Shown here one piece after another: positions 7,255-7,585 of a stretch of 7,585 bases of DNA. Each line of letters opens with the position of its first letter. The stretch's first letter is position 1. The notes beneath the pieces are model-generated. The model had not been told where the DNA came from and searched no databases. It saw only the letters and a program-made list of their open reading frames with translations. Both the position numbers and the translations under genes were made by a program. Source of the stretch: a bacterium (lineage in GTDB: Bacteria > Auribacterota > Auribacteria > Auribacterales > Auribacteraceae); the NCBI GenBank assembly GCA_021161885.1, contig JAGGZS010000156.1:1-7585 (forward strand). The letters are read 5' to 3'.

Positions 7255-7469
7255 GTATATTCTCTGAATATCCCTCGTTTTTTTGTTATTTCATTATGGC
7301 TGAATTTTATCGAAAGAGTCTATTTTGGGCGTGTTGCAAAATTACAGGAAAATATTAAAAATTTTTTTAAACGGGTATTATTTAGAAAAAACAAGTTTTT
7401 AAGACCATTATAACACCAATCGGTCTTCGCGGAGGCGGTCTTTTCATATTGGCACAACATTTAATCCAG
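7255..7469. other. Non-coding AT-rich stretch with short inverted and direct repeats
   Basis: I find no convincing gene here on either strand. Bases 7255-7400 are AT-rich with A/T runs. Bases 7401-7442 hold AAGACC (7401-7406), which can pair with either of two GGTCTT copies (7422-7427, 7437-7442); the copies are part of a direct CGGTCTT repeat. CCAAT (7416-7420) can also pair with ATTGG (7448-7452). These may be the left part of the structured element at the right edge. A TATAAT on the minus strand (7407-7412) lacks a good -35. Confidence 0.5.
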
Positions 7470-7585
7470 CGGGAACTCCCCGTCCGTGAGGTCGGGGATG
7501 AGAGCAAGTTCCAGTAGTTTTTCATATGATATGAAAAACAGGCTGGACAACTGAAAGTTGAAACAGAAGATACCCCGTCCGTAAG
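7470..7585 (+). ncRNA. Structured RNA or mobile-element end, cut by the window edge (IS200/IS605 or IscB-type candidate)
   Basis: Almost every base can pair. GGAACT (7472-7477) pairs with AGTTCC (7507-7512). Inside it CCCCGTCC (7478-7485), a GTGA tetraloop and GGTCGGGG (7490-7497) form a hairpin with one U-U mismatch. TTTTTCATAT (7518-7527) and ATATGAAAAA (7529-7538) form the next hairpin, enclosed by TCCAG/CTGGA (7510-7514, 7543-7547). CAACT/AGTTG (7548-7552, 7556-7560) form another around GAA. CCCCGTCC then GTAA and G (7573-7585) repeat the first hairpin but are cut off. Tandem hairpins of the CCCCGTCC-GNRA type are reminiscent of the 3' ends of tnpB elements and their guide-RNA scaffolds. 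No tnpB frame lies to the left; only a 43-codon open frame ends at 7517, without a recognisable TnpB motif. A HEARO/IscB RNA upstream of a gene beyond the edge is an alternative, as is an unrelated RNA. Orientation is inferred from the GNRA loops, which form only on the plus strand. Confidence 0.45.

Noticed and set aside
7321..7345. GGGCGTGTTGCAAAATTAC resembling an insertion-sequence terminal repeat
   Set aside because: No inverted partner (TTTTGCAACACGCCC) or transposase is present in the window, so the resemblance cannot be supported.
7386..7517. 43-codon plus-strand frame ending at 7517 as a tnpB C-terminal remnant
   Set aside because: No zinc-finger or RuvC-like TnpB motif can be seen in it; it is mostly structured-RNA sequence, so no coding call was made.

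Overview
The window is low-GC bacterial DNA. Most of it is one minus-strand gene cluster, nusA-infB-[broken DUF503/ylxP]-rbfA-truB-ribF, which covers transcription elongation, translation initiation, 30S maturation, tRNA U55 modification and FMN/FAD synthesis. This gene order is common across bacteria and does not name a phylum. The style of the NusA and IF2 N-termini, the low GC and a decaying gene would fit a poorly cultured lineage such as Omnitrophota or Elusimicrobiota. That is a guess; the sequence itself only supports 'bacterium'.

Layout from left to right. Bases 1-582 (+) are the 3' part of a gene entering from outside the window; its product looks like the C-terminal half of a divergent MinD/FlhG-type ATPase. 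It converges on rfbC (655-1224, -), a dTDP-sugar 3,5-epimerase. A minus-strand intrinsic terminator starting in the ribF stop codon (1271-1303) separates rfbC from the main operon. Then come ribF, truB and rbfA, tightly packed or overlapping. Bases 3365-3691 look empty in ORF terms, but they hold a DUF503 (YlxP-family) gene broken by at least one frameshift, in the place this gene occupies in many nusA-infB operons. infB and nusA follow.

Upstream of nusA there is a good sigma-70-type promoter (7226-7254, -). Between it and the nusA ribosome binding site lies a strong terminator-type hairpin (7156-7186), so transcription of the operon must pass an intrinsic terminator: a candidate attenuator. 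rimP, ylxR and ylxQ, often found next to nusA, are absent here.

The right edge (about 7401-7585) has no protein gene. It is dense in inverted repeats and contains two copies of a CCCCGTCC-GNRA hairpin, the second cut by the window end. It resembles the structured ends and guide-RNA scaffolds of IS200/IS605-type (TnpB) or IscB/HEARO elements. This is the only mobile-element-like or non-housekeeping RNA signal in the window, and it cannot be settled without the flanking sequence. I see no clearly new multi-gene system.
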